DNA of 25,715 nucleotides from DATNFP01 sp035606335 (GCA_035606335.1 DATNFP010000047.1:1-25715), one strand, 5' to 3'. Shown: positions 13,997 through 21,882, counted from the stretch's first letter. Notes: generated by a model from the letters alone, not told the origin. Translations and numbers: made by a program.

Positions 13997-15901
13997 TTAA
14001 TCTGCTACCGCAGCATCCTCACCATAAAGCTGTTTCTTGTATTTTAATGAGGGCGATTGTATGAAAGTACCCAGGTTCAATTGTGACCACTTTTTATCTA
14101 CAGATGCGATCGTTGCATCATCTGCTACAATAATATTCGGCCATGGCCTGTCAAAATCATCCAGCTCTTTTGTTTTGCGTGTACCATCCAGCCCCAGGAT
14201 ATTTTTTTGAGTACCTCCATAAAAATGATCACGACGTGGATCAAGATTGTTGGTAAAACGCCATAAAGTATCTGCTATATCATTTACATCTACTGTATGC
14301 TCTACATACAGGATCATTTTTATGCCTGTTAACATTGGTAGTGCACAAAGCTGTTCGTGTATCTCCTGTACCTGGTTAGGTTGCTGTTTGTTGACTGATA
14401 TAAAAAGCACCGGTATTTTCCAATTGCGAGCTAACTCGTCATTAATGCCAACAATGTTTGTAAAACGGGATAAAATTTGCTCTTTGGAAAAATCGTTCGG
14501 CAATGAGAATGGTTGTAGTGGTGTTGTTATTTCCTCGTCCCATTTTTTTGTGCCATCTATACACATCTTTCCGCCAAAGCCCAACTTAGAGCAGCTATGG
14601 TCTAATACATCCATAGGTCCCTGGCTGAAATATATATTATTTACAGGGTCCAGGTTATTAAATACATATTGAGTTACTTCTTTGTAGTTATCGATTTTTA
14701 TATCTCCATCAGTCAGCACCAGTATCTTATTAAACATCATTTGTCCCGCACCCCACATCGCATTCATTACTTTTTGCCCCTGCCCGGCATATTCTTTATT
14801 TATTGAGGCGATAACAAGATTATGAAACACGCCCTCCACAGGCATATTCATATCCTTTATTTCGGGCACCATCGTCATTTTTATGGGGGATAAGAATATG
14901 CGCTCTGTAGCCTTGCCCATCCAAGCATCTTCCTGCGGCGGAATACCAACAATAGTTGCGGGATATATTGCATCCTTGCGATGTGTAATTGCTGTGATAT
15001 GAAATCTTGGATACCAGTCCGGCAACGAATAGTACCCTGTATGGTCGCCAAATGGCCCCTCCCATATCATCTCTTCATCAGTATCTACATATCCTTCTAT
15101 TATAAAATCAGCGTCGGCAGGTACTTCTATTTCCGGTTGAGTGATACAATGCACCAGCTCCACCGATTTTTTGCGCAGAAATCCTGCCAGCATATATTCA
15201 TCTACATTTTCCGGTAATGGCGCGGTGGCAGCATAGGTGTATACTGGATCGCCGCCCAAAGCCACCGCAACAGGCATACGTTTATGCAACTTCTTGTATT
15301 CATTATAATGGCGTGCAGACACCTTATGTTTATGCCAATGCAGCGCTGTCATATCTGGCGAAAACACCTGCATACGATACATACCTATATTTCGTATGCC
15401 TGTATTAGGGTCTTTAGTATGTATGGCAGGCAGTGTCAGGAATCTGCCTCCATCTTTAGGCCAGCATTTTAAAATAGGTAACAGATCCAGGTTGGGTTTA
15501 TCCATTACTACTTCCTGGCTTGCACCTCTGCCTTTTATCACTTTGGGCATCCATGATGCAAATTTGCTAAGCTGTGGCAGCATTGATAGTTTTTCTATAA
15601 TGCCGTTTTTAGGTGCCGAGAGTTTTTTAAATAGGTCTTCTATATCATGGGCTACATCATCCAGGTCATTTACGCCAAGAGCCATACAGATGCGATGCTC
15701 ACTTCCCATAGAATTAATGAGCAGGGAAAATGATGTGCCTGTATTTTCAAAAAGTAATGCTTTATTTCTGTCCGGTGTTTTTGATACACGGTCTGTTATT
15801 TCCGCTATTTCCAGTACAGGATCCACAAATGTTTTTATTCTTACAAGTTCACCTGCCTTGTCCAGTGCGTCCACAAATGCTCGCAGCGATCTATATGCCA
15901 T
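13997..15901 (-). CDS. ubiD: UbiD-family prenylated-FMN decarboxylase
   Basis: 634 residues, longer than E. coli UbiD (497). UbiD enzymes reversibly (de)carboxylate aromatic or unsaturated acids with prenylated FMN made by UbiX. Family signatures are complete: R-N-I-G-M-Y-R (Asn and Arg five apart, the prFMN/Mn ligand and catalytic Arg), L-H-W-H-K-H-K, F-I-I-E-G-Y-V-D (metal-binding Glu) and E-G-P-F-G-D-H-T-G-Y-Y around residues 279-289, holding the catalytic acidic pair. In Bacteroidota such long UbiDs are often assigned to menaquinone synthesis by the futalosine route, but no other mqn gene or ubiX is in the window, so the substrate is open. An exact -7 box lies 26 bases upstream. Followed by tetR on the same strand. 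Confidence 0.9.
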   Translation of the reverse strand: MAYRSLRAFVDALDKAGELVRIKTFVDPVLEIAEITDRVSKTPDRNKALLFENTGTSFSLLINSMGSEHRICMALGVNDLDDVAHDIEDLFKKLSAPKNGIIEKLSMLPQLSKFASWMPKVIKGRGASQEVVMDKPNLDLLPILKCWPKDGGRFLTLPAIHTKDPNTGIRNIGMYRMQVFSPDMTALHWHKHKVSARHYNEYKKLHKRMPVAVALGGDPVYTYAATAPLPENVDEYMLAGFLRKKSVELVHCITQPEIEVPADADFIIEGYVDTDEEMIWEGPFGDHTGYYSLPDWYPRFHITAITHRKDAIYPATIVGIPPQEDAWMGKATERIFLSPIKMTMVPEIKDMNMPVEGVFHNLVIASINKEYAGQGQKVMNAMWGAGQMMFNKILVLTDGDIKIDNYKEVTQYVFNNLDPVNNIYFSQGPMDVLDHSCSKLGFGGKMCIDGTKKWDEEITTPLQPFSLPNDFSKEQILSRFTNIVGINDELARNWKIPVLFISVNKQQPNQVQEIHEQLCALPMLTGIKMILYVEHTVDVNDIADTLWRFTNNLDPRRDHFYGGTQKNILGLDGTRKTKELDDFDRPWPNIIVADDATIASVDKKWSQLNLGTFIQSPSLKYKKQLYGEDAAVAD

Positions 15902-15926
15902 AAAAAATAAAAGTCCGTTGTAAATT

Positions 15927-15934
15927 CAAAGGTA
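15927..15934 (-). promoter_or_regulatory. -7 box of the ubiD promoter
   Basis: TACCTTTG on the minus strand, an exact TAnnTTTG match, 25 bases before the ubiD ATG. No clear -33 element. Confidence 0.4.
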
Positions 15935-15996
15935 CTACGATCGGGGACTTTTGTGGAATGAATCATCTTATCTGCTTATATACAATATCCGGGCAC

Positions 15997-16031
15997 GGTA
16001 TTTTTCACATCCCTGATACGTGAAAAATACC
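15997..16031. promoter_or_regulatory. 35-base inverted repeat in the ubiD/small-gene divergent region
   Basis: Perfect 12-bp arms GGTATTTTTCAC (15997-16008) and GTGAAAAATACC (16020-16031) with an 11-base centre. It lies between two divergent start regions; the right arm ends about 25 bases before the -7 box of the small gene at 16086, thus over or next to its -33 region. No T-run follows on either strand, so it is unlikely to be an intrinsic terminator. An operator for a dimeric regulator, or a structured RNA element if transcription reads through, are the possible readings. Confidence 0.5.
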
Positions 16032-16055
16032 CTATGCCACGTTGATAACAAAGGA

Positions 16056-16063
16056 TAAATTTG
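16056..16063 (+). promoter_or_regulatory. -7 box for the small unknown gene
   Basis: TAAATTTG, an exact TAnnTTTG match, 22 bases before ATG 16086. A nearby TTG (16042-16044) is only 11 bases away, too close for a -33 element; the inverted repeat occupies the region where one would be. Confidence 0.4.
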
Positions 16064-16085
16064 TTACTCGTTAAAATATTATTAT

Positions 16086-16349
16086 ATGTCATTATCTTCA
16101 ATTTTAAACGACAGACAAGCGTGGGCAGAATATGATAACAAGAAAAAAGAAAAAGGCTCTACCCGCTTCTTTTCATGCTCAGAAACATGGGAGGTTGATT
16201 ACATTGTCGATATGATAAGTAAGCACCAACCAAAAAAATCACCCAACGAAATACGGAAGGTAATTACAGATCAATGCAGGAAAAAAAGTGCAGATAATGC
16301 GGAAGTAGATATACTGAGCATTTTATGCCTCGATTGGGATAAAGATTAA
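16086..16349 (+). CDS. Small protein of unknown function
   Basis: 87 residues, no signal peptide or membrane helix, so cytoplasmic. It starts S-L-S-S-I-L-N-D-R-Q-A-W-A-E-Y-D and has a compact middle, F-S-C-S-E-T-W-E-V-D-Y-I-V-D-M-I, followed by a basic, helix-rich part with Cys at about 65 and 82. It resembles small uncharacterised Bacteroidota proteins in having D-R-x-A-W and W-E-V-D-Y blocks, but I cannot name a family with confidence. Reality as a gene is supported by an exact -7 box and balanced composition. It is alone on its strand, divergent from ubiD, and followed by 277 gene-free bases. Confidence 0.7.
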   Translation: MSLSSILNDRQAWAEYDNKKKEKGSTRFFSCSETWEVDYIVDMISKHQPKKSPNEIRKVITDQCRKKSADNAEVDILSILCLDWDKD

Positions 16350-16510
16350 TTTTTTTGATAGCTAAAAACATCAAGTTCGAATAGCATATATCATATAACG
16401 TCCTGAATTTTATTTTATTCCTATTATTTTCTACAACTAATCACAGTTGTTAACAAGATGTTATTGACTCTCTGAATGCATCAAAATGGTGACAAATGAA
16501 GGTGTTATAA

Positions 16511-16542
16511 TTTGTCGGATTAGTTTGTGAATTATACTTTTA
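16511..16542 (+). promoter_or_regulatory. Promoter of the four-helix membrane protein gene
   Basis: TTTG at 16511-16514 and TACTTTTA at 16535-16542 (one mismatch to TAnnTTTG) with a 20-base spacer, a good fit to the Bacteroidota -33/-7 arrangement. Transcription would start near 16549, giving a leader of nearly 80 bases. The rest of the gap, 16350-16510, is AT-rich; I see nothing further in it. Confidence 0.5.
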
Positions 16543-16626
16543 CGCATCGTAATTCAACACCTATCTTATACTACTGCATTACCAGGTTCCTGCATATAGA
16601 GAAAAACAAGAAGAGAGTCAGGACAA

Positions 16627-18000
16627 TTGCAAAATATAAATACAACCAATCCCAATACGCCGGGACCAGGCCCTGCTTATCAGCCGAATAATAGCTTCTG
16701 GACTATTAAAAGATGGCTCATATTTCTTATGGTTTTTCTCCTGCTTTGGGTGGGTTTTTATTTATTTGCACATGAGAGAACAGATAATGGCTATGTATAT
16801 CTTAAATTTAATACGCAGCAGCTTTCACAAATAAATAGAATCCTCTTCACAAAGGACGAATATTCAACTAATCCTGTGGCTACAGGAATAGATACTCCCA
16901 AAATTGCTAATGATACTTCTCTACTAAAAGACACAACCTTAAAGGTAGCCCAGGCGCCTGTGAGCCATATTATTGCCCATAATAGTAAGTGTGATGATTC
17001 CTGCCGTGTCAATAACGCAATGCTGTATATAAGAAGTGAATTTGATGGAAAAATAAAAGAGGATCAGCTATCTGTAATAAAGGAATATCTAATATCTTTT
17101 AGTTCCGAAGATGTAGGCGTTTATCTGGCTGATCTAAAATTAAAAGTCAGGTCTTATTTCTGGCTCACCGGGCCATATGTATATATCGAAATTGTGTTTT
17201 GGGCGATCATAGGAGTAGTGTGTAATATATTATTCATGCTGAGCAATGACTTGAGGATTAAGAATGGCAACTATATTTTTAAGCAATACGAAATTCCATA
17301 TCACCTTGCCAAATTGGTGTATGCGCCATTTTGCACCATCGTTATTGTTTTAAGTTACAACTATATCAAGCATCGTAATGTAGTAGAGGTAAACACCAAT
17401 GAGGGAATGATCGTGTTTTCATTTATTGCAGGTTTTTTTGCAGGCAGAGTGATGAGCATGCTCGAAAAACTGAAAGATGTGCTGTTTCCTGAGAATATTT
17501 TTACAAATTCCAATAACTCAAACACCCAACGCTCCGGTATTTCTATTCGTAGTAATACGCAACTAAATACGCACATTCTCCCTGAAAAAATTTATCCTAA
17601 AATAATTTCTCACATTGAATTTGAGCCGAATGATAATCATACGAACGGGTATGAAGATTCAGAGATCGGAGAGATAGGGATAGATCTGAAGCTGGATGTA
17701 AGCGGCTTATTTGAAGAGGAAAAAACGGAAATATTAAATAGAGGTTTTAATAGCGCTACTGTTACATTGCATAGCGTTAACGGGAGAGACGTTATAACTG
17801 CCAGGAGTATATTGAATAAAGGCCAATCTACCTTTAATGCGTATAATATACGGCCAGGTATATATATAGTGCGGGCTACTATCACGCAAAAAATAAGTGA
17901 TGATTATACCGTTAATCTATTTGGAGAAAAAACAGCATATTTTACACGGGATAATAAGACGATGGATCTGTATCTGAAGAAATACGAAGCTATTGATTGA
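16627..18000 (+). CDS. Four-helix membrane protein with C-terminal beta domain
   Basis: 457 residues from TTG 16627. No ATG is available until residue 35, inside the first helix, and the frame is blocked by a stop at 16597-16599, so TTG is the best start. Layout: Pro/Asn-rich N-terminus (1-24), helix 1 (about 30-48), a hydrophilic region (49-183) with two Cys near residues 123 and 127, helices 2 (184-206), 3 (229-247) and 4 (260-277), then about 180 residues ending in a beta-rich module (S-A-T-V-T-L-H-S … N-I-R-P-G-I-Y-I-V-R-A-T) like carboxypeptidase-regulatory or Ig-like folds. Positive charges (K28, R29; R and K between helices 2 and 3; K after helix 4) place N- and C-termini in the cytoplasm. 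No known function. Preceded by a good promoter and followed by a strong terminator, so monocistronic. Confidence 0.8.
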   Translation: MQNINTTNPNTPGPGPAYQPNNSFWTIKRWLIFLMVFLLLWVGFYLFAHERTDNGYVYLKFNTQQLSQINRILFTKDEYSTNPVATGIDTPKIANDTSLLKDTTLKVAQAPVSHIIAHNSKCDDSCRVNNAMLYIRSEFDGKIKEDQLSVIKEYLISFSSEDVGVYLADLKLKVRSYFWLTGPYVYIEIVFWAIIGVVCNILFMLSNDLRIKNGNYIFKQYEIPYHLAKLVYAPFCTIVIVLSYNYIKHRNVVEVNTNEGMIVFSFIAGFFAGRVMSMLEKLKDVLFPENIFTNSNNSNTQRSGISIRSNTQLNTHILPEKIYPKIISHIEFEPNDNHTNGYEDSEIGEIGIDLKLDVSGLFEEEKTEILNRGFNSATVTLHSVNGRDVITARSILNKGQSTFNAYNIRPGIYIVRATITQKISDDYTVNLFGEKTAYFTRDNKTMDLYLKKYEAID

Positions 18001-18020
18001 TTTTTTAGATATTTATAAAT

Positions 18021-18057
18021 ACAAAAGAGCGCCCTCATATTATGGGCGCTCTTTTGT
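18021..18057. terminator. Bidirectional intrinsic terminator
   Basis: A perfect 14-bp stem (ACAAAAGAGCGCCC, 18021-18034, pairing with 18044-18057) with a 9-base loop and U-rich ends in both directions. It lies between the stops of the convergent membrane-protein and DUF4394 genes. Confidence 0.88.
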
Positions 18058-18090
18058 GTATAGGATGCTCTTTTGTTTATAATATTAGCA

Positions 18091-20094
18091 TTAGTTTTTG
18101 ATAAGTTTTATATTCTGTGTAGCATAGCCATCCTGCATTACATGTGCACTGTAATAGCCGGTTGGCAAATTACTTATGTCAAGGTCAAGATTATAGCTGC
18201 CAACACCGTATTCATAAGAACGAAGTACCTGGCCGTTCATATTCATTATATCAACGTAAACAGTGGTTGTTGCGGGGTTTGATAATACTATTCTTGCTTC
18301 TCCTGAAGTAGGATTAGGATATATCAGTAAATTATTGCTGTTCGCTGTTACGTTATTGACAAAGGATGCTTTGAGACCACTATAATCCTTTCTCACAGCC
18401 ATACTTTTTACCGGTACGCCGGGGCCTACACTTGATACTTTTGAAGTGCTGCCCGAAGATGGATCCAATGTATAAAAGTTTGAATAATTACCATCGGTGA
18501 CATCGGCGTTGCCATAGGTATTTGTTGCTAAATATCCCACGTTACTATTTGAAATACTATCGTAATAAATATCTATGTAGCCATTATTATTTGCGCCGAG
18601 GCCTAACACACCATCCAGTATGCCGGTAAGACTTATCAGGGTGCTCATAGCGGCGCTTGAGCCGGCCTGGAACATAACCATAGCACCGGTAGTGTTGTCT
18701 ATACCTATTTGTTGTGTGCTCTTTGCATTATTATATCCGTTTGTATAAGCTACAGAACCAAGGTTGGCAGTCATACCTGCGTTGACGTCTCCAGACATAT
18801 ACATTATGCTGCTGTCTGTAGCGGCTACGGCACCGGTAGTGGGATATATCTGCACATTTACATTTGCTGAGCTGCTACTTGTTCCTATCACACGTATCAT
18901 ATCTGTAACCGGATCAAAGTTAAATGCAACATTTCCATTTGCTGTGGAACCAAGGTCGAGATTAAATGGTGTGCTGTTGACAGCAGTAGCTGCGCCTGTG
19001 CTCATATTGATAGTGTATATCTGGTATGCTTTACTTGTTGCGTTATAGCCCAGGCCATACAGCATAAGGTTAGCCGGGCGAAAATCTATTGCCATCATTG
19101 TCTGTCCGGAAGTGACACCACTTATTGAGATCACGTTGCGTATGGTACCGGGATTGTTTGCATCGAACAATTCCAGGTTGCGCATATTAAGTGAGAGGGC
19201 TGCCATCAAGTGGCCGGAAAGTGCAGTGGTATCGTGCATCCTTTGTACTGCTATGTCCCGTACTGTTATAGAGCCTGATCCTATAACTCCTATATTGGCA
19301 GCTATACCTGTAGTCCTGTTTACTTCATATAGCATACTGCCACCTGTTATTCCTGTCGCAACCATATATATATGATTTATGTGTGCACCTGTGTCGTACC
19401 AGGTATCCATACCCACTGCGCTGCCAAGTGCCAGTGTTAAGCCAAAAGCGCCGACAGTGTGCAAAGTGGTGAAATCAGTAGAATCAAATCTTACAATGTC
19501 ATTGTTGTTTAGGTCATATCCAAATTCGCTCATTGCGTCTGCCCCGTAAAAACCATTGGTATAGGCAGTTGCCCCAACAGCAGCAGTGGTACCACTATGC
19601 AAGTCTCCGGTAGCATATGCCGGACTTGTTGTACCAGTGCTTAAAACGCTACCGTCTGTTGCGCTTATGGTGTATGTATTACCGTTTGTACCAACCACTT
19701 TTATCTGATTACTAAATGTTGAAATAAAATCAAATCCCACACTATTTCCTGAACCAAGATTTAATGAAACTGTTGATGAGCTAAGCGCTGTGGCCATATA
19801 CATTCCCGATGTAGCCGTAGTGCTTATTGTATAAAGCTGTGCATTTGTGCTTCCGGCGTTATATCCTAATCCATACAGCATGCCATTGGCGGCATTAAAT
19901 TTAATAGCAACCAATGTTTGTCCGCTTGCCATTCCTGATACAGTATCGAGTGCAGTAATAGCAGAGGGAGCATTTACATTTGCCATAACAAAAATGCGGT
20001 TATCACTCGTAAGTCCAAATGTCGTTTGCGCTTGTGCGCCGGCCGAAGCAAATAAAGATGCCGCAATGCCAAGAAGAAGTAGTTTGTTTTTCAT
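18091..20094 (-). CDS. Secreted DUF4394 repeat protein with T9SS type A sorting domain
   Basis: 667 residues. ATG 20094 opens a textbook signal peptide (MKNKLLLLGIAASLFASAGAQAQ); a TTG two codons earlier is not needed. Two DUF4394-type halves follow, about residues 25-300 and 305-585. Each has the run S-G-Q-T-(L/M)-(V/M)-A-I-(K/D)-F followed by M-L-Y-G-L-G-Y-N-A, later a G-x-x-F-x-F stretch with I-(K/R)-V-(V/I)-G-T, and an A-Y-T-N-G-(F/Y) element, so the protein arose by internal duplication. DUF4394 domains are predicted beta-propellers of unknown function. The last 80 residues (N-L-L-I-Y-P-N-P-T-S-G … N-I-K-L-I-K-N) are a type A T9SS sorting domain, so it is exported to the surface or medium. 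Very rich in Gly, Ser, Thr and Asn. Single gene between two terminators/promoter regions. Confidence 0.9.
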   Translation of the reverse strand: MKNKLLLLGIAASLFASAGAQAQTTFGLTSDNRIFVMANVNAPSAITALDTVSGMASGQTLVAIKFNAANGMLYGLGYNAGSTNAQLYTISTTATSGMYMATALSSSTVSLNLGSGNSVGFDFISTFSNQIKVVGTNGNTYTISATDGSVLSTGTTSPAYATGDLHSGTTAAVGATAYTNGFYGADAMSEFGYDLNNNDIVRFDSTDFTTLHTVGAFGLTLALGSAVGMDTWYDTGAHINHIYMVATGITGGSMLYEVNRTTGIAANIGVIGSGSITVRDIAVQRMHDTTALSGHLMAALSLNMRNLELFDANNPGTIRNVISISGVTSGQTMMAIDFRPANLMLYGLGYNATSKAYQIYTINMSTGAATAVNSTPFNLDLGSTANGNVAFNFDPVTDMIRVIGTSSSSANVNVQIYPTTGAVAATDSSIMYMSGDVNAGMTANLGSVAYTNGYNNAKSTQQIGIDNTTGAMVMFQAGSSAAMSTLISLTGILDGVLGLGANNNGYIDIYYDSISNSNVGYLATNTYGNADVTDGNYSNFYTLDPSSGSTSKVSSVGPGVPVKSMAVRKDYSGLKASFVNNVTANSNNLLIYPNPTSGEARIVLSNPATTTVYVDIMNMNGQVLRSYEYGVGSYNLDLDISNLPTGYYSAHVMQDGYATQNIKLIKN

Positions 20095-20290
20095 AGTCAA
20101 CTTTTATTTTTTGTTTTAAACGTCTGTGACTATGACTTTTAAAATAAATATGCCAGTAAAGAAGGCTTGATGAATTAATTCAATGTTAATGTATGACCGA
20201 TTGTAATTCATTCGGCAGTTAATTATATAAATCAAAATCAATGAAAAGGAGTGGATAATAGAGTTTTGTTGAATTATTACGTTCCACAAC

Positions 20291-20322
20291 TTGGAAGTAT
20301 AGACAAATTGCCTTTAGATTTG
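20291..20322 (+). promoter_or_regulatory. Promoter of the DUF2911 gene
   Basis: TTG at 20291-20293 and an exact TAGATTTG -7 box at 20315-20322, 21 bases apart. Expected start near 20328, only about 12 bases before ATG 20340. Confidence 0.5.
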
Positions 20323-20339
20323 CTTTATAAAACCAACTT

Positions 20340-20846
20340 ATGAAGAAGATTTTTTCTATTGTTACTATGGTTCTCTTTGTAGCAAGTGCAAGTTTCGCGC
20401 AGGACAAAAAACATGCGCTTAGTCCTAAAGCTGAAGCTAAGGGTACGAACATCGAAGTAAAATACGGCCAGCCATCAATGCGTAATCGCGAAATATTTGG
20501 CAAGCTCGTCCCTTACGGACAGGTTTGGCGCACAGGTGCTAATGAAGCTACAGAAGTTACTTTCAAAAAGGATTGCACATTTGGTGGTGAAAAAGTAAAG
20601 GCGGGTACTTACACATTGTTTACTATACCTGAAGAAAACCAATGGACCATCATATTGAACAGCCAATTGGGACAATGGGGTGCTTTTGGATACGACAAGG
20701 TAAAAGATAAAGATGTGCTACATGTTACCGCTCCTGTGAAACATCTTGACAAGCCTCTCGAAAAGTTCACAATTGAGGTGAAAAAGAACGGCCTGACTAT
20801 GATGTGGGAAAAAACCAGTGTTACAGTGCCTATTGAGTGGAAATAA
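20340..20846 (+). CDS. Secreted DUF2911 protein
   Basis: 168 residues. Signal peptide MKKIFSIVTMVLFVASASFAQ (1-21). The whole mature part is a DUF2911 domain: I-E-V-K-Y-G-Q-P-S-M-R-N-R-x-I-F-G, L-V-P-Y-G-Q-V-W-R-T-G-A-N-E-A-T, F-G-G-E-K-V-K-A-G-T-Y-T-L-F-T-I-P and W-T-I-I-L-N in that order. DUF2911 proteins are common in Bacteroidota, periplasmic or surface-exposed, and have no established function. No T9SS tail. It has its own promoter and its own terminator, so it is monocistronic. Confidence 0.93.
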   Translation: MKKIFSIVTMVLFVASASFAQDKKHALSPKAEAKGTNIEVKYGQPSMRNREIFGKLVPYGQVWRTGANEATEVTFKKDCTFGGEKVKAGTYTLFTIPEENQWTIILNSQLGQWGAFGYDKVKDKDVLHVTAPVKHLDKPLEKFTIEVKKNGLTMMWEKTSVTVPIEWK

Positions 20847-20868
20847 TCCTTTTGCAAAACTTATTATA

Positions 20869-20897
20869 GCCATCCTGTAAAACGGGGTGGCTTTTTT
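20869..20897 (+). terminator. Intrinsic terminator after the DUF2911 gene
   Basis: Stem GCCATCC (20869-20875) with GGGTGGC (20885-20891), one G-T pair, followed by six T residues. Lies 22 bases after the stop codon. Confidence 0.82.
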
Positions 20898-20940
20898 ATT
20901 GTAAAGCACTCATACTGTAGCATCATATCGCGTGGTGACG

Positions 20941-20948
20941 TACTTTTG
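20941..20948 (+). promoter_or_regulatory. -7 box at the flavin reductase start
   Basis: TACTTTTG, an exact TAnnTTTG match, ending just 4 bases before ATG 20953. Initiation 4-8 bases downstream of such a box would fall on or next to the start codon, so the message may be leaderless. No clear -33 element. Confidence 0.45.
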
Positions 20949-20952
20949 CGCC

Positions 20953-21834
20953 ATGAAAATTACCCCCGGAGAAATAAAGACAGCCCAATTACACGCCTAT
21001 TTATTAGGTTCAATTGCGCCACGTCCTATTTGTTTTGCAAGCACAGTTGATAATGAGGGAAATCCTAATTTATCTCCATTTAGCTTTTTCAATGTTTTTG
21101 GTAGTAATCCGCCTATTCTTATTTTTTCACCATCACGCCGGGTTCGCGATAATACAATAAAACATTCGCTCGAAAATGTATATGCTACTAAAGAAGTTGT
21201 AATAAATGTTGTAACGTACAACATGGTGCAGCAAACCAGCCTGGCAAGCTGTGAGTATCCTAAAAATGTGAACGAATTTGAGAAAGCCGGTTTCACCGCT
21301 ATCAAATCCGATATTGTAAAACCTTTTAGAGTTAAAGAATCACCCGTCAATCTTGAATGTAAAGTATTGCAAGTGATAGAAACCGGAAAAGGAGGTGGCG
21401 CTGCAAACCTTATTATTTGCGAAGTGCTGTGTATGCATATTGATGATGCTATCCTGAAAGAAAACGGGGCTATAGATCCACATAAAATTGATCTTGTTGC
21501 GCGTATGGGTGGTGATTATTATTGCAGAGCCTCGGGCAATGCAGTGTTTGAAGTGCCTAAGCCCAATAAAGACCTGGGAATAGGCATGAGTGCCCTGCCT
21601 GAAAAGATCCGCAGGAGCACTATCCTGACAGGAAATAATTTGGGCATGCTGGCAAATTGTACATCCATACCTATTGTAAGTGATGTCTTATACGACGATC
21701 GCCTGACAGGAATACTCAAAGAATATAATAATGATGAAGAAACTAAATTCCGTGAACTTCAGCTATATGCAAAGGAATTGCTCGATCATGGTGAAGTATT
21801 AAAGGCCTGGGAGGTATTACTTTCAGGTGAATAA
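20953..21834 (+). CDS. Flavin reductase-family FMN-binding protein
   Basis: 293 residues from ATG 20953; a GTG at 20932 would lie upstream of the -7 box and is unlikely. The N-terminal flavin-reductase-like (split barrel, FMN-binding) domain shows G-S-I-A-P-R-P-I-C-F-A-S-T-V-D near residues 19-33, then N-L-S-P-F-S-F-F-N-V-F-G-S-N-P-P and F-S-P-S-R-R, with E-S-P-V-N-L-E-C-K-V near 132. These are typical of cytoplasmic flavoprotein oxidoreductases that reduce or bind FMN with NAD(P)H. The ~90-residue C-terminal extension contains M-G-G-D-Y-Y-C-R and ends in a helical segment. Physiological substrate unknown. Monocistronic: own -7 box and terminator. Confidence 0.9.
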   Translation: MKITPGEIKTAQLHAYLLGSIAPRPICFASTVDNEGNPNLSPFSFFNVFGSNPPILIFSPSRRVRDNTIKHSLENVYATKEVVINVVTYNMVQQTSLASCEYPKNVNEFEKAGFTAIKSDIVKPFRVKESPVNLECKVLQVIETGKGGGAANLIICEVLCMHIDDAILKENGAIDPHKIDLVARMGGDYYCRASGNAVFEVPKPNKDLGIGMSALPEKIRRSTILTGNNLGMLANCTSIPIVSDVLYDDRLTGILKEYNNDEETKFRELQLYAKELLDHGEVLKAWEVLLSGE

Positions 21835-21856
21835 AGATGAGTTTGTAAACATTTAT

Positions 21857-21882
21857 AGCCTCCTGTACAGGAGGCTTTTTTT
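21857..21882 (+). terminator. Intrinsic terminator after flavin reductase gene
   Basis: A 20-base palindrome, arms AGCCTCCTGT and ACAGGAGGCT (21857-21876), followed by six T residues, 22 bases after the stop. Confidence 0.88.

Noticed and set aside
15396..15923. 175-codon plus-strand frame opposite ubiD
   Set aside because: Ser-rich shadow of a gene with intact UbiD motifs; no promoter box in its direction.
20219..20503. 94-codon minus-strand frame over the DUF2911 start
   Set aside because: Overlaps the DUF2911 signal peptide and its promoter; no family resemblance.
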